NCBI RefSeq assembly: GCF_029227915.1 | Contig: NC_079885.1 | Location: forward strand, 11,337,001-11,397,000 | Length of the DNA stretch: 60,000 nt | From: Hydractinia symbiolongicarpus | Lineage: Eukaryota > Cnidaria > Hydrozoa > Anthoathecata > Hydractiniidae | Direction: 5' to 3' | Shown here: positions 38,085-51,029 of the stretch, piece by piece | How positions within the stretch are numbered: the stretch's first letter is position 1 | Layout of the letters: every line of letters begins with the position of its first letter | Notes under the pieces: generated by a model | Databases searched by the model: none | What the model was told of the DNA's origin: nothing | What the model saw: the letters and a program-made list of their open reading frames with translations, nothing else | Made by a program: the position numbers and the translations under genes

Positions 38085-38358
38085 TAAGTACATTCAGACT
38101 TCAACTAACAACGGTCGCAATTTGAGTAGGGAATTTCCCTTTCTATTCAAACGTTGATGTCAGCAGTTTTGTCGAGTGCCGTCATTTTTGATGATGTCAG
38201 CAAATTTTTTGGATATCACGTGACTTGTTTACGCATTTGAGGCATGATGAAATCTGTGACGTCACAGATTTTTTTAGGGGTCTAAAAGCAGCGTTTTTTA
38301 ATAGGGGTTTGACCGTTGAAAACCTAAACTGTACGCATAAGGGTGTACTACTCTAGCT
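38085..38358 (-). repeat. Right terminal inverted repeat of Polinton B
   Basis: Reverse complement of the left TIR plus an extra stretch that contains the palindrome TCTGTGACGTCACAGA at about 38255. Its inner end lies within 15 nt of the polB start codon. Confidence 0.9.
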
Positions 38359-41300
38359 TAGCTATTCTTACATCTATTTGTAAATCTGAAAGTTTTATTT
38401 GTATATGGGTTGGTTCATTCTCGACCCCAGAGCTTTTTGAGATAAACTCGAAAGTAGCTCTGGACCCGCCTGGAGACGTGATGGATTTTGATTGGCCTAT
38501 TATTAGAGATCTATGTTTTTCCGTGAAAGATTGTGTTTAGCATTTAAATGTAAACAAACATGACGGCGGGAGAGACGAACGATCGAAATAATGTCGTGAC
38601 TGAATTTAAAGCAGATATTAGGGGCTATCCATGTCTACCAAGAACATAATTCGGCTCTCTCTTTTAACAACAATTACTGTTTGTATTTGACCATTCTTTA
38701 TATAGCTAACTTTTAGTGTTACATACATGTGGCCCACCCACTAGCCAGGCTGAAGGATGAAGGGAGGTGGCTTCTAGCTAGCTAACATTACTGTGCTACT
38801 AGCTAGCTAAGTGAAAGTTACTGCATGCTATGCAAATGTTTATTCATGTTGTAGAAAATGTTTTTTTAGTAAGCCAGGTGAAACTTACAGCTTCGTCTGG
38901 AAAGTTTATAGTTGGCTAGCTACACCTTTTTAGAGCTCTTCTCCCATAAAAAATATAAATTGGTGCTTCCTTCTGACGTTCAACGATAGGCTATCCTATT
39001 TTCTTTTTCGTGGAATAAAATGCAATGAAAAAACTTGTAATAAAAAATGCTGTGATTTAACCATATGGTACCAACTTTAGGAGAATCAGCTTTTGCAAGT
39101 TTCAAATACTGAGAGTCTTATTATTTTGGAAATTTTGAAGCATTCTTGCAAAAGTTATAATAGAACCGAAAATTGTGACAGCAAAATAACTCGTTTGAAA
39201 GTAAAATTGTAGAAAATGTTCAGCAAAATATAAAGCATATATTATATTTTTTTCAAAAAGCCGGATTTAAGTCACTTTTAGAATGACTGTGCAACAATTA
39301 TATAAATTTTGATAAAATAAAATTGAAGAGAACAAAACTTTAATAAAATAGTAAAAAAATGACGAAATTAGAAAATCTGAGCAAACAATTAAATTGTGGC
39401 AAGACCTCTAATATTTTTGTATTATGATTTTAAGATATAGCTATTTTTCCTTAAGCATAGTTTGGGTCTGATTTAAGAATTCTATTGATGGATTCTTTGT
39501 CTTCAATATTTTCTTTCTTTTCCTTTTTTACAACAATGTATACATTGTATATTGCATTACTTTTTATCATCTGCAAAAGTAGAAATTTTCAAATCTTTTG
39601 TCTTTTACATTATACTAAGGTTATTATAAATAAGAAGACATTTTCGGATAATGTTTTTTTTAATTATTTTGACCCTATATCTGCAAAATTATGTTCCAGA
39701 AAATGTGCAGAAATAAATTCTACAAAAAATGATGAAAATGTTTGTGTGATATAAACATTCCATTACTGAAAAATTATATAAAGAAAAATAAAACATTTTT
39801 CTGTCAAAATATTCAAACTGTAAATTTTTATAAAAATGCCACCTGATGCAGGTTAGCTCCGTATTTGCTCAGTTGGCAGATTAACCCGCTTGAAAAAATC
39901 ATTTTTTATTCGAAAAGTCAACCCAGGAAATGATCTATATATCCTGTTCTCTGTTTGTAAAAGAATAGGTAACAAACCAGCAATACAATTAATACAGAAA
40001 ATCCTTATTTTTGGACAAAATAAAACTGATAAGAAATGTATTACATAACATGTTTTTTTCTTCTTTGTTTTATCTTGCAATATGCATGTTTTTGCTTTTT
40101 CAACCTGACACTGGCTTGCTAAGTGATATTATATGAATCCAGTCAACTCAACGTTTCAACTCATCCTGAGTTGGAGAAAGTTGGCCTACTTTTTATAATG
40201 TCAATAAATTTTTAATAGTGGTCTATTTCATACCAGCTGGTTAACTTAATTATAAATGGGTTAATCCATCTTATATAATCAAGCTCTATGCTGGTGTAAC
40301 AAAACAGCTTGCACAGAAAAAAAGTAGCTATTTTTATATAGTTAGAGATGGTGGCATCTTTTTTTGAGTCTTCCAGTATTAGAAGCCACTGTGGTTAAAC
40401 TTATGATTAAAAATATAAGCTCATGACAGCAATACACTGGATAAAGAGCTAACTAACTAGTGTGCTAAATATGTATGTATAGCTAGTGCGATTTTCACAT
40501 ATATCTATATAGCTATAGCTAAAACTAGCACTTAAGCTACAAAACAGAGACTGGCTACGTAACTAAGTTTCAGATTTACATGTAGCTTAAAAATTCAAAT
40601 CATGACGTTAAGACATAATTCAAACCAAAATAAAACCTGCTTTTTCCAGTTTTCGTGGAGGTTGAATTTCTCTTTTATATAATTAAAGAATCTAGATTGT
40701 ATTTTACGGACCTGCATATTAAAAATGTTAATTTGGTCTGCAAAATGCAATTTTGATTACCTGCTAATTATTTCGCATTGCTTCCTATTGCTTTATTTCA
40801 GGTCTGATGCTAATGCAATGGCATAACTGCCAGTAAAAGCCAAGCATTTTGGTGATTTTGTCAAATGCATGCAAGTCGAATAAAATTGTAATGTCAATTT
40901 GCTTTAAATCATTAAATTAAAAAAAGTGATCGTATAACAGCGATTAATACTAAAGATACTAACAGCTATTAACAGCTACTAACAGACTAAATCACAGGCA
41001 AAATGACCAGTATTTTAGCCTTAAGAGAGATATAGCAGAATTAACGAAGAAAGTAATAACTGAGTTTGTGTGAATAAAAGCGGGTATGTTTCACACTCTC
41101 TAGCAATTACATAATTAAAAATTAATAAGGTATAAATATGAAACATTATATTCCACAGATATTTATTGTCACACCCATTAAATCAATGAATATTTTGAAG
41201 TTTCAATAAAATTGATTTTTTTAACAAAATATGAATCGTTTTTTTTTTAGATGCTAGCTATATTTTTTACGAATAGTTACTTTTTTCCAAAACAGGTAAT

Positions 41301-42260
41301 CTGTTTCTAAACAGAATCACTCATATTACAAACATTAATAATAAAGAAGTTCGTGTTGTCTTTTTGATAATCTGAATTGTTAAAAAATTGTTTTAAAATG
41401 CAACCTAAGGCGTCCATAAATCAAGATTGAAACAACACATAGATAGAATGATTAAACGTGCTGACGATAACATGGAAAACATTTTGATCAGCTTGTTGAT
41501 TTTGTCTATTCTTTTGTGTACAGGTATGTAAGTTTTTACTACATGGTTGCAATAAATGCAGCTAAATACACATTTAAAGGTAGGTTTCCATACGACGCAT
41601 TTTCTTCTCGAGACATTTTTCACAAACATGCGCCATAAAGTAGAATGACCGCACTGACTAGGTGTAAAAAGATGCTCACAAGCTTCTCTCAAAAAGTTTT
41701 TTTAATAACTCCTTAACTCTATGCTACGTGGCTATGATACTTCCTGAGTTTCAATAGTTATCATTTGACACCTGCATGCCAAATTTTTAGGTCCCATGCC
41801 TTTCAGTGGCTTTGATATTGGCTATTACTCGAAACTACCCTTAAAAATCTCTATGAAACCCTTAAAACCTGAAACTTACAACACGACTTTGTTTCATCAA
41901 GAAGAATCATTTTGCTTGTTTTGGACACCTGATAAATCTGGTTTCCCAATTTTCTCGAATTTTACCGATAAGCGAAAAAACGGATTTCCGGGTAATTTTT
42001 GGCAACTTTTCATGCGCTCTATGTAAAAACGGAAAATATGTTAAGTCATATTATGTTCGAAAACCCCCGAACCGAATAGGGTTAACAAAACTTTTTAGAA
42101 ATATTATAAAAAATGAAAAAATGATCAGCAATAGTAAAAATTTTCTGACATCATAATTTTGAGAATACGTGTTTTTACCGTTGACAATTGTAAAAGAATA
42201 ATTACTCTTTATAATATTGCCTTTTGGAGCAATGCAGAAGATTATTAATAAAGTCGTTAA

Positions 42261-42280
42261 CCCGTGGAACAATCCACGGG
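42261..42280. repeat. 8-bp hairpin CCCGTGGA-ACAA-TCCACGGG
   Basis: A perfect stem just before the 25-bp tandem array in non-coding DNA. May be part of a small foldback element. Confidence 0.6.
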
Positions 42281-42294
42281 AATTAGCTGACGTA

Positions 42295-42395
42295 ATTATT
42301 TCGCGCATCTGTTAATAAAAATATTTAGCCCATCTGTTAATAATAATATTTCGCGCATCTGTTAATGAAATTATTTTGCGCATCTGTTATTAAAT
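42295..42395. repeat. Four-copy tandem repeat of about 25 bp
   Basis: Units contain (T/A)TTTCGCGCATCTGTTAAT with small changes, four in a row. No ORF spans it. Confidence 0.75.
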
Positions 42396-45324
42396 CAGTC
42401 TACAGTATTCATGGTCCCTGGAAATATACACGAAAGCAGTGTAAACTACACTTTTTTATTTTTTATAGTATAGTTTATTGGTAGTAGTGTTACGCCGCTT
42501 TCTCGTAAAATTCATATATTTAACAATAATTTGTGCATTTTTACGGCCTGAGTTTGGTGTAAAAAAGAGGCTCCTCCCTGCAAATAGCTTTTAAAAAACT
42601 AAATTTGACATTTTCTTACACTTTTTGTTCAGTTTAAAAGACAATAAGTTTCAGCAAAAAAATAAGCGCATCCAGGTTTATTGTTGTCATTAAATATAAA
42701 TGGTTTAAAGATGAAACAAAATTTACAAAATAAATTTCACATTCATGTTTAGAATAAACAAAAAGTCACTTACAAAATCTTTCTAAAATTTATTGTTCTC
42801 CTTCTATTATTAAACACTTGTTTCTGTTAATTTCCTCGAAAAAAATAATTAAAACTTTTTCAATGAAATAGACAACGCAAAAGTAATTGTCCGCAACTTT
42901 GACTGTAGTTATTTATAACAAAGAAACTGCATCGCAGGAACAATAAAAGTTAATTAACCATGAATTTTGTGTCTAAGAAAATTTTTAAATTAAACTTTTG
43001 TGAAACTACGCAAAAGACAAAATTAGCGTAGCAAAATAGCGTAGCAAAAAGATCAAAGAGCTATGCGCAATTTCGTGCGTGGTTAACACAAGTCGGAATA
43101 CGGCTATTATTATAATGCTAAAAAAGCAGATTTATCTCTTCTTTGACCGCACTTAGCACCACTGTTACTATGGCACTTTCTAAATGGGAGATTTTAATCG
43201 ACTCTCACCCCTCTCGCCAGCATACATAGATTTAAAGTGTTACAAAGAGCTAATAAATTCAGCACACGTTTTTCTTTATTATATAGCAAATAGTTTAAAA
43301 TGCAACGAGATGACCCAAGCTCAAAATCAGACAACACAGAGGGCATGCGAAAAATATTTAGACAGGTGTTTTGCTTCATCTCTGTCAATGACAGTAACAG
43401 CACTTGGTCATTCGATCACCACACACCAAGAGGTCTTTGGTTGTACTCACAGCTCTTCGTGTCACAAATGGTGTCAACATTTTGAAGAGAACATACCAGA
43501 AGGGACAGGAGTAACAGTCAAGAGTTGTAATGTAAGTCTGCGTCCTCTATCAACATTAAAAATTATTTTTAAAAACAAGAAAACCCTTTTTTCACTTCTC
43601 CAACTTTTAATTAAAAACTTTACTCCGTAAGTAGCTAACTATTCTAATCTCTATTTTAATAATCCCGTTTCTGTTTGTCAAACGGGGTGATTTCGTGTTA
43701 AAAATGCACGATTTTGATTGAAATAGCAAATATTGTCGTGCATTTTCCATGTTTTGTCTTATGTATAATGTTACTACCTATAAAATTAGCCGTATTTATA
43801 TGAAGACAAACTAATGTTCTAAGGCGAAAAATTCATCCTGAACGATTAGTTCAACAACATCAACAACAAGTCGTAATATGGAGTCGAACAATTAAAAGAA
43901 ATTAATCATTAGTATAAACACTGAGACAGACAGAGTATTTAAGACGAATGCATTGCATTGCACTAACAAGCTCAATCATTTCATACCAACAGCCATCATA
44001 ACGGAGTGCTCTTTCTATCAACATTTTTTTAAAGCATCGCAAAAGAGAAAAAGAGATTTCTTTCATGAAAGTTTGTTAGAGGAAACAATAAATGCAATGA
44101 TCTATGACGATCTAGGGGATCAACCTCAAAAGCAGTGGGACGATCTTGCGCTTGCATGTGGAACGATTAACTGCAGTTCAGCTGTGCCGCACATTCTGGT
44201 TAAGCCCCTCAGTACAAGTATACAGCATACCGCAAATCCAGTGGAGCGTTCGTAGCGATACAACTGTTCGGATGTAATGTTTTTTTCAATAAGTAACTTC
44301 CTCGCAGCCGAAAAAAAACACAGGTTGTACAATCTGTTGTTACGCAGTCATGGCAAGAACAGTCAGCCTTTGAATAATTTGACTAATAACTTCACAGTAT
44401 TTATGAGGGTGCCAGGTCAAACACTATGTACAGGGAAGCCATGTAACAAATCCGTGTTACAGCAGTGTGTCTTTTTCCAAAAAAAACAAGATTTGTTACG
44501 CTACAAAAATTTATTGTCGTAGCTACCAAACTGCATTTGACATAAGAAGCAAAACCAACTGTGTTTGGCTACAAACGACTGAGTTATTCACTTCTTAGCT
44601 GGAGGTACCACAGCTTAGCTATCCAGAACATAAGTTGCATTGCTAAGGATTGCTAAGGATAACACAAAAAGAAACAATAATAATGTTGGCTAGGATAGAA
44701 AACACTAAGGTAAATAAAAAATCTTAACTGAACAGCATAAATACTGTCTCTAAGTGAGGATGAAAAATCTTAATACTTATACATGGCTAGACAACGTAAT
44801 GATATACATATCTAAATATGCAAAAACATATAAAAAATAAAAATCATACAAAAATTGGTAGCTTTTCAAAGACAAAAAGTCGACAAAAGACATCTGAAAA
44901 CCTAAGCACTACAACATCCAAAAGGGCTGTGTTGTAACCCTAGCTCTGATCGTTTCATCTTCCTTCGTCAGCTTGGTTAGGGTCGTGGGTTGTTTATCGA
45001 AATCAAAGCTTTTTGTTTATTATGCACGAGCAATCACAGCATTTTTATAAAAATATATCATAATTGTTATTTGCAACTTCAAGAATTCGTTCGCGGTTAG
45101 CACGACCTGATTTTGTTCGACAAACAGACATAATACAGGTATTGTTAATATAGAAACAGCAACCTTTTTTTATTATAAAATATTTAGCATTAATATATTC
45201 TTTCTCAGTTTTACAAAGACAAAAATTTTAATCCTTTTTTAATGTGATCAAACTTGTTCTAAATGTTGTGAATAAGGTACATATAATTTTATTCCACATT
45301 CCACCATCACGACTCACGAAAATA

Positions 45325-46035
45325 TTATTTTGCATTCTTTGATTTGCACACAGATTTTCTGATAAGTTGATATACAACATGGACAGTATTGTATCCAACA
45401 TGGGCTATACAATTTTGTGGCAATTCATCTTCTGTGTTTCTTCTAAGCTCCTTGATTTCATATACATCACTTAAGCATTGTTTTAAAGTTTCAGTTGGAA
45501 TGCTATATGGTGGTTGCTTGCGGAGAGACATATCATATTCAAAACATTCCAACAATACTCGCCCTTGCGGCACCAATAACTTTGTCACTTGTGCAACATA
45601 ACGTTGACGCTCCTCAGCAGCTGTTGATACCAAACCACCAATATCCACACAATAATCGAAAAGTCCTCCAAGCATATCAACATCTGTGTAAAAGAAGTCA
45701 CACTGATAAATTTTGAGCATTTCGTTGTGTGTGTAAATCGTATAGCCATCTTTTGTGTCAATTGTGTAATCCAAAGATAAACGTTGGAAAAAATAATTAC
45801 AAGCTGCTTCGGAAAATTCAACTCCAACAACTGCTACTTTTTGCTTATAAAACCAAAACATATCAACTGTTGCACCGCAAAAAGGAACCAAGACACGTTT
45901 TCCTTTTACAGTTCCTTGAACCATATCTTGAAAGTATTGTGTTACGTATGGACTCCCCTGGGGCATGTCCCAAGGAAGATCGTTGCTCTTCCATCTTTTT
46001 TCCCACATTGTGTTTATCGCTTCTCTTGACTGCAT
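45325..46035 (-). CDS. TPMT-like: Thiopurine S-methyltransferase-like methyltransferase, copy 2
   Basis: 236 aa from ATG at 46035, with only about six differences from copy 1, all single substitutions and no frame breaks. The SAM motif reads VLVPFCGATVDM here (Trp in copy 1), and SNDLPWDMPQGSP has Pro for Leu; Phe at the first site is the more usual kind of residue in the family, so this copy may be the more conserved one. The same putative splice acceptor (TTTTCTTGTTTAG) lies just upstream. An open frame in both copies suggests that both are under constraint or that the duplication is young. Confidence 0.85.
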   Translation of the reverse strand: MQSREAINTMWEKRWKSNDLPWDMPQGSPYVTQYFQDMVQGTVKGKRVLVPFCGATVDMFWFYKQKVAVVGVEFSEAACNYFFQRLSLDYTIDTKDGYTIYTHNEMLKIYQCDFFYTDVDMLGGLFDYCVDIGGLVSTAAEERQRYVAQVTKLLVPQGRVLLECFEYDMSLRKQPPYSIPTETLKQCLSDVYEIKELRRNTEDELPQNCIAHVGYNTVHVVYQLIRKSVCKSKNAK

Positions 46036-46056
46036 TTTCTCTACTAGCCTAAACAA

Positions 46057-48485
46057 GAAAAAGTTGTTTACATAAATTTGGCTTATATAAATTATGACTC
46101 TGTTTTCTTAAAACAACGGCATAATTTTACAGCTTTGCCAGGAGACTATTCTAACTCATTTAATTGTATTTTCCCCATAAAATATTTGCTTTTTAGCCGA
46201 TGTAAGCTTTTACATAAGAACAAACGAAAAAATAACAAAACGTTGTTTGTGTTTTAATATTTATGTTTATTCACTCATACTGCGAAGTAAAGAATGAATG
46301 TTAGTTTAGGCAGCAGAACTTTGCCTTACCATTTCTTAGTCGTGATGAATGGCTGAACGAACGATGTTAAAAGTATAATGTAAGGTAGTTTTTTAATTAA
46401 AGCACATCCAACCACAAAGAGGCAGATGATTACAAAAACCGTGGTTGGTAAACAGGGAAAGAATGTAAAGAATGATATATAGTTTACGTAAGTTATGCTA
46501 AATACGCAAATACTTGGGCTTTGAAGCTTCAGTTATAAAAATTAATCCGTAGTTTAATTGCAGAAAAAAAAAGATCTAGCCATAGATCAATGTTCATGTT
46601 ATAAATATGCAGAAAGTTATTCAAAAAGTTAAACCTGTAATTATTAATTATCCACCAATATACTTCCACCCATGGAGGTTCCATGTCCCACCTTCAGCTA
46701 ATGTGTCCGCTTGGTTTGTTTACATTTTTACCTCCATTTCTTCAAGTAAGTATCGGTACTGTGATTCCATGCATTCTGCTTTGTAGAAATGTCCCATCAC
46801 ATATATAGCTTGTTTAGCTAGCTACAGTCATCCACAAAATGTGATGCCTCTGGCAAATTTATACCACAAACTAAGAACCAGAAAGTTTAGCAAAGTCAGG
46901 AAAAGAACATAGCTAGCCAGATATTTTGCAGATAGTATGTTCCGTTATTACCTATGATAAGTGTTTATAAAAGTATGTCACGTGTAATCAGTTATGTTGC
47001 TTGGCCACAAAGAGCAGTTTTTAACACTGAGGGGGGATGGAGAGCCTTTTTTTTTGTAGCGATTGTAGCTATATATATTTTACGCACGTTGGAAAAGAAA
47101 CTTTTTTAACCTTGCTGGTGAGCATACACCAGTGCTGCTCAAGTTACAGCAACTGAAATTATTATTTTAATATACATATAATATATACATACAGCTAGGG
47201 AAACTTTTTCAACATCATTTCTTATTACTGACGCATTTTAAATTCTGATTAGCGGTTATCATGCAATTGTCAACGTGTATTAAAAATGTTTCATTATATT
47301 CATTATTTCTTATTTAATTCCCCAAGATGTACAAATAATGTCCCTAATTTCTGTTTCTGTAACTTCACCTGATCTTTACACCAATGCACTGATAGCACTG
47401 ATGATGCGCATGCGTTAAAGATCATTAGATTTTTGCTGATAGTTACGGGAATTTTGGGGCGTGACGTAAAGTTTTGACATCACAAGCAAAATTCTATATG
47501 ATATGAGAGTTTGACCGTGGTTTTTAGAAAAAACTGGTTATAAACCATCATATTTTTTTAATCATTGCTGACGTCATCAAATTTTCATAAACGATCTTTT
47601 TAATTGTTCCTAACTACTTAGAAAAAATTGTGAAAAAAAATCTTTGTGTATTGACGGGTGCTTGATGACGTCATCAAAATTAAAGTTTAAAATTAAATCT
47701 TCCCTGTTTCTTTTTTGTCTTAGTGGATTTTTCCTTATTGTCTTTTTTACAATATTTTTTTTCCTTTATTCACTTGTAACCTATCTTTTTTATCTAAACT
47801 ATATGTGGCGCAATTAGTGATTAAATAGAATGGTATTTTGGCGCTCAATAAATTAAACTTATGCGTCTATTTCTTTTTTATGCTTTGATGCAAATCCGAT
47901 TTTATTTTTCAGTTTCTTTTTGCTAAAGACTTTCCATTTGTTCAAGAGAATTTTATATCTATAGCCGCTATTTTGTTTTTAACCGAGGAAGTCTGAACAG
48001 GGATACGCCGTTTAAATATTCGTTTAGTTGTCCATATGGGGTGCAGCAAATGTGGCGCAGAGAATTGGTTTCAACATAGTTAATAGAAAAAACACTATTA
48101 ACTATGGTTTCAACGTAACGCACAATACACGATAGATATTTGAATTGAATTTAAATGGATACCGCTTAGTTGTATCTCCTCATTTATTTTAACTTCTTGT
48201 TTTAACAAAGTTTAAAGATTTTAATGAATTGCTTAAAAGGGTAAAACAAACTATTGGTTGTATTCAATAATGAAGGTTTTTAAGTTGTGTGCATTCACGG
48301 TGGAATAAAGTTATTGCAGCTATCTACGTCAAATTTACAGTTTTTTTAAAAAGAATGTAGTTCATAAGAAAGTTTAGCCTAAGATTTTTCCAAAAATGAA
48401 AATTATGTTAAACTAAACAAAAGCAACGTGAGTTTAAAATTAAAGAGGAATAATTTTTTTTTGAGATATTTTTTTTATAATAGCT
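46057..48485. other. Host spacer upstream of TPMT-like copy 2
   Basis: Matches 18958-21323. It keeps an extra GACGTCATCAAATTTTC block at about 47566-47660 that copy 1 has lost by deletion between two TGACGTC repeats. No gene recognised. Confidence 0.5.
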
Positions 48486-48698
48486 AGCTAGAGTAGTACA
48501 CCCTTATGCGTACAGTTTAGGTTTTCAACGGTCAAACCCCTATTAAAAACGCTGCTTTTAGACCCCTAAAAAAAATGAGTAAACAAGTCACATCATGATG
48601 GCACTCGACAAAAACTGCTGACATCAACGTTTGAGTAGGGGAATTCCCTACTCAAATTGCGACCGTTGTTAGTTGAAGTCTGAATGTATGTATAATAA
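48486..48698 (+). repeat. Left terminal inverted repeat of Polinton B'
   Basis: Corresponds to 21324-21537 with a few changes, ending at the TATAATAAATG of the first small gene. The right arm is outside the window. Confidence 0.88.
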
Positions 48699-48944
48699 AT
48701 GTTAAACAACAAGACACCGCAAGATTGGTACACACTTTTTATACTTTTAACGTTTTTTGTAGGTCTGGGAGCTGTCCTAGCCCTCACCTCTACCGCGCTT
48801 GTGATAGTTGCCCTAGCCCTCACCTCTACCGAACTTGTGCTGAAAGGTATGAAAGAAGAAGAAGAGTGCGGGAGGGTTATCAACGCTATAGTAAAGAGAA
48901 TTGACGATCTAGAAGAAATGATGCGCAAAAAACTAAATAAATAA
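48699..48944 (+). CDS. Small membrane protein with C-terminal coiled coil (copy 2)
   Basis: 81 aa, two substitutions from 21538-21783 (Thr to Arg and Val to Met in the tail). Hydrophobic N-terminal half with the LALTST duplication. Intact. It starts at TATAATAAATG. No family recognised. Confidence 0.6.
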   Translation: MLNNKTPQDWYTLFILLTFFVGLGAVLALTSTALVIVALALTSTELVLKGMKEEEECGRVINAIVKRIDDLEEMMRKKLNK

Positions 48945-49041
48945 AAATTGTTGTGAGAAAAAACAAACGTATTACTGGTATAATAAATGTCAAGCAACTA
49001 CCGAAGGCCTAAAATGACAGCGTTAGATTGGTACACACATT

Positions 49042-50389
49042 CACGGCGGGTAAAAACGGTCCAAGAAATGCTTATCAAAAGCGTCCGCGTTTTTCGGCCC
49101 GTAGGTTTTTAAAAACGGTCGAGGACCGTAAGTATTATATCTTTGGTACATGGTACCATACTTTTATCTGGTATGTGTTTTAAACGTGTCTGATGGTTTT
49201 ACGAGCGCTAGAATTTGAAAGTCGAATAAATTTTCTTTCGATCGAATATAAACATGCTTATGTTGAACATCGTGGAATGTCTTTTTAGCTGTCTTGAAAT
49301 AGTGCCTCTTTCAATTTTACCCTTCCAGTAACAAACTTTGTTGGGTATAGAATAGTATTAAATGGTATTATTTTTCTATTTGAAGGCATTAAAACGCAAG
49401 TTGTAAGACGAATCTTCAATTCTGTTGTTTTACATTTTTTAATTTTGAAGTTTTTTTGGTAAATAAAAGCAACGGAAGTATGGGAAAATTGTAGTAAGCT
49501 ACGTATGGCAGTCTCAGGAATTAAGAAATGGCGGCCATTTTTAAATTGTTTCTTTTTTATTATATTCTGTAAACTAAGGTGTGTTAATGGTCTATCTGGC
49601 TATGTCCTATGAGTATAAGTATATTTTAGGTCTCATATAGCCGACTTCTCAATTTTTCACAATATATACAAGAAACCCATCCATATAAAAAAAATTAAAA
49701 CTTGTCTTTAAAGCTAGCTAGCTAGCTAAATATTTTGTGGATGTGTTGTCCCATTGTATAGCTATAGCTAGCTATGCTTTATTCTGACTAAATTTTCTCA
49801 TGTATTAATTTTTTCGCAAGTTTTCATTCATCCACAAGTAACAAGGAAAAATTTAGGGTTTTTAGGCAAAATAGATGCGTTAAACCGTAGCTAGCTAGAG
49901 TTCTGTGTATAGATGAGCGAATGTTTACAAAGTTCTGTATATGTACGCGCATTCTTACAGGCAATAAAAGAAGGACCACATAAGAAAAACTATTTCCACT
50001 AATTTATATATTTAAGGAATAAACGATCTAAAAGGAGCTGGAATTGGAATACCGTTTTTTTTAATTAAGAAAAGAAAAATGTTTTTTCCCTATAAATAAC
50101 GAACTTGTGTTTATATATATATACGTTTATTCTTATTTTTTTTAAAACATTCCAAGACATAAAAATTCATTTCTTTGTGTCATTCGCCAAAATAAATTCC
50201 GTTAAAATAAACATTTTTTTGTATTCGCCAAATTAAATCCTCGCCAAATTTTATAAAATTTATCATTCGCAAAATTAAATCCCCGCCAAGTATTCCATTT
50301 TGGTCATTCACCATTAAATACTCTCCAAAATTTATCCACTTAAGATAGTAAATAAAAATATCCTCTCTTTTTCATCTTCTTTTTCTAAA
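49042..50389. other. Left non-coding part of the transposon
   Basis: No gene seen. The first 100 bases repeat AAAACGGTC and CGGCCC/GGACCG-like motifs, possible transposase-binding subterminal repeats. The remainder is AT-rich with a TAGC microsatellite at 49712-49727 and repeated AATTAAATCC-CGCCAA motifs near 50230-50330. Confidence 0.5.
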
Positions 50390-50974
50390 ATGACAGATAA
50401 TAACTTTTCTTTTCTATATATATATATAATATATATATTTATAATTACCTATGTTTTTAGATCATGTATAATGATGTCAGATTTAATTGATTCATATGCA
50501 GAGTTGGACGAAAAAAATATCCTCGTCATCAATTTAATAAAGTTTCACTTCGATACAATTTTAACATCTCTTAATCGAAAAATTCAAGCAAAACAAACTT
50601 TGTATAATCCCTTCAAAGTTGTCATTAATGAACGTGTCCATTCCGAAATATTTTTAGCTGTTTATAAAGCCATTCGCGACTTCCGCACAGCTTACGGTAG
50701 AGAATTGATTGTTAAGAAAGACAAAAGTGGTATCATTAAAGAAATTAGTATTATTTTTCACCATCTTGGGTCATTGAAATTCCATTTATCAAACTTGTCT
50801 AGCCTTGATATCAATAAAATATTCAAAAAGAAGTTTAAAAGCAATGCCGTCGGTGATATAATATGTGACGATGAAAAAAAATGTATTTTACATTACAAAG
50901 TGTCAACAAAGACATTAAATATAACTGCATCGTACAAAGTTGTCAATCAATATGGTATGGTATGTAGTTATTGA
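50390..50974 (+). CDS. Accessory ORF of the transposon
   Basis: 194 aa, or 167 from the second Met cluster at 50471 (MMSDLIDSYAELDEKNILVI). The first 27 residues look like read-through of a TA repeat and may not be coding, so the later start is more likely. The rest is basic and globular (ERVHSEIFLAVYKAIRDFRT, GIIKEISIIFHHLGSLKFHL). It precedes the transposase by 55 nt in the same direction, so it may be ORF1 or an upstream exon. No family recognised. Confidence 0.5.
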   Translation: MTDNNFSFLYIYIIYIFIITYVFRSCIMMSDLIDSYAELDEKNILVINLIKFHFDTILTSLNRKIQAKQTLYNPFKVVINERVHSEIFLAVYKAIRDFRTAYGRELIVKKDKSGIIKEISIIFHHLGSLKFHLSNLSSLDINKIFKKKFKSNAVGDIICDDEKKCILHYKVSTKTLNITASYKVVNQYGMVCSY

Positions 50975-51029
50975 CAGAATTGGATTTTTATCCTAGTTAA
51001 ATGTTTTTATTTTGTTGTATTTCTATGCC

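Larger units (their letters stand above)
21324..38358. mobile_element. Polinton/Maverick element B (complete with both ends)
   Basis: About 17.0 kb, the usual Polinton size. Both ends read AGCTAGAGTAGTACACCC inward (AG start as expected) and are flanked by TAGCT, a probable 5-bp remnant of the target duplication (6 bp is usual). It contains integrase, protein-primed polB, packaging ATPase, a capsid-type gene and a penton-like gene, plus HNH, Bro-N, SAP and many small genes. The interior is visibly more GC-rich than the surrounding host DNA. Several core genes are broken, so it is not autonomous now, but the frames are far fresher than in element A. Confidence 0.93.
17052..44148 (+). repeat. 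Tandem segmental duplication, copy 1 (about 27.1 kb)
   Basis: Sequence from 17052 (CGCTTGCATGTGGAACGATT) is repeated almost identically from 44149, in the same orientation. Copy 2 starts exactly where the sequence unique to copy 1 ends, so the two are head-to-tail. The unit holds the TPMT-like gene and Polinton B with its flanks. Differences are scattered substitutions, small indels, an 85-bp loss near 20505 in copy 1 and a transposon in copy 2. An uncollapsed second haplotype in the assembly would look the same. Confidence 0.85.
38359..44148. other. AT-rich host spacer right of Polinton B
   Basis: No gene recognised. Frames such as 39485-39754, 41405-41692 and 43184-43630 have no family features and no splice context I trust. 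It holds TAGC-type simple repeats near 38790 and 38925, a hairpin and a short tandem array at 42261-42395, and many A/T runs. 44149 is the joint to the second copy of the duplicated unit. Confidence 0.5.

Noticed and set aside
43184-43630. 148-codon ORF before the second duplication copy
   Set aside because: Low-complexity start, no family pattern, an overlapping competing frame and no splice context; treated as chance.
51012-51029. Upstream TTG start for the transposase
   Set aside because: Nuclear animal genes start with ATG; the first ATG in frame is at 51030.
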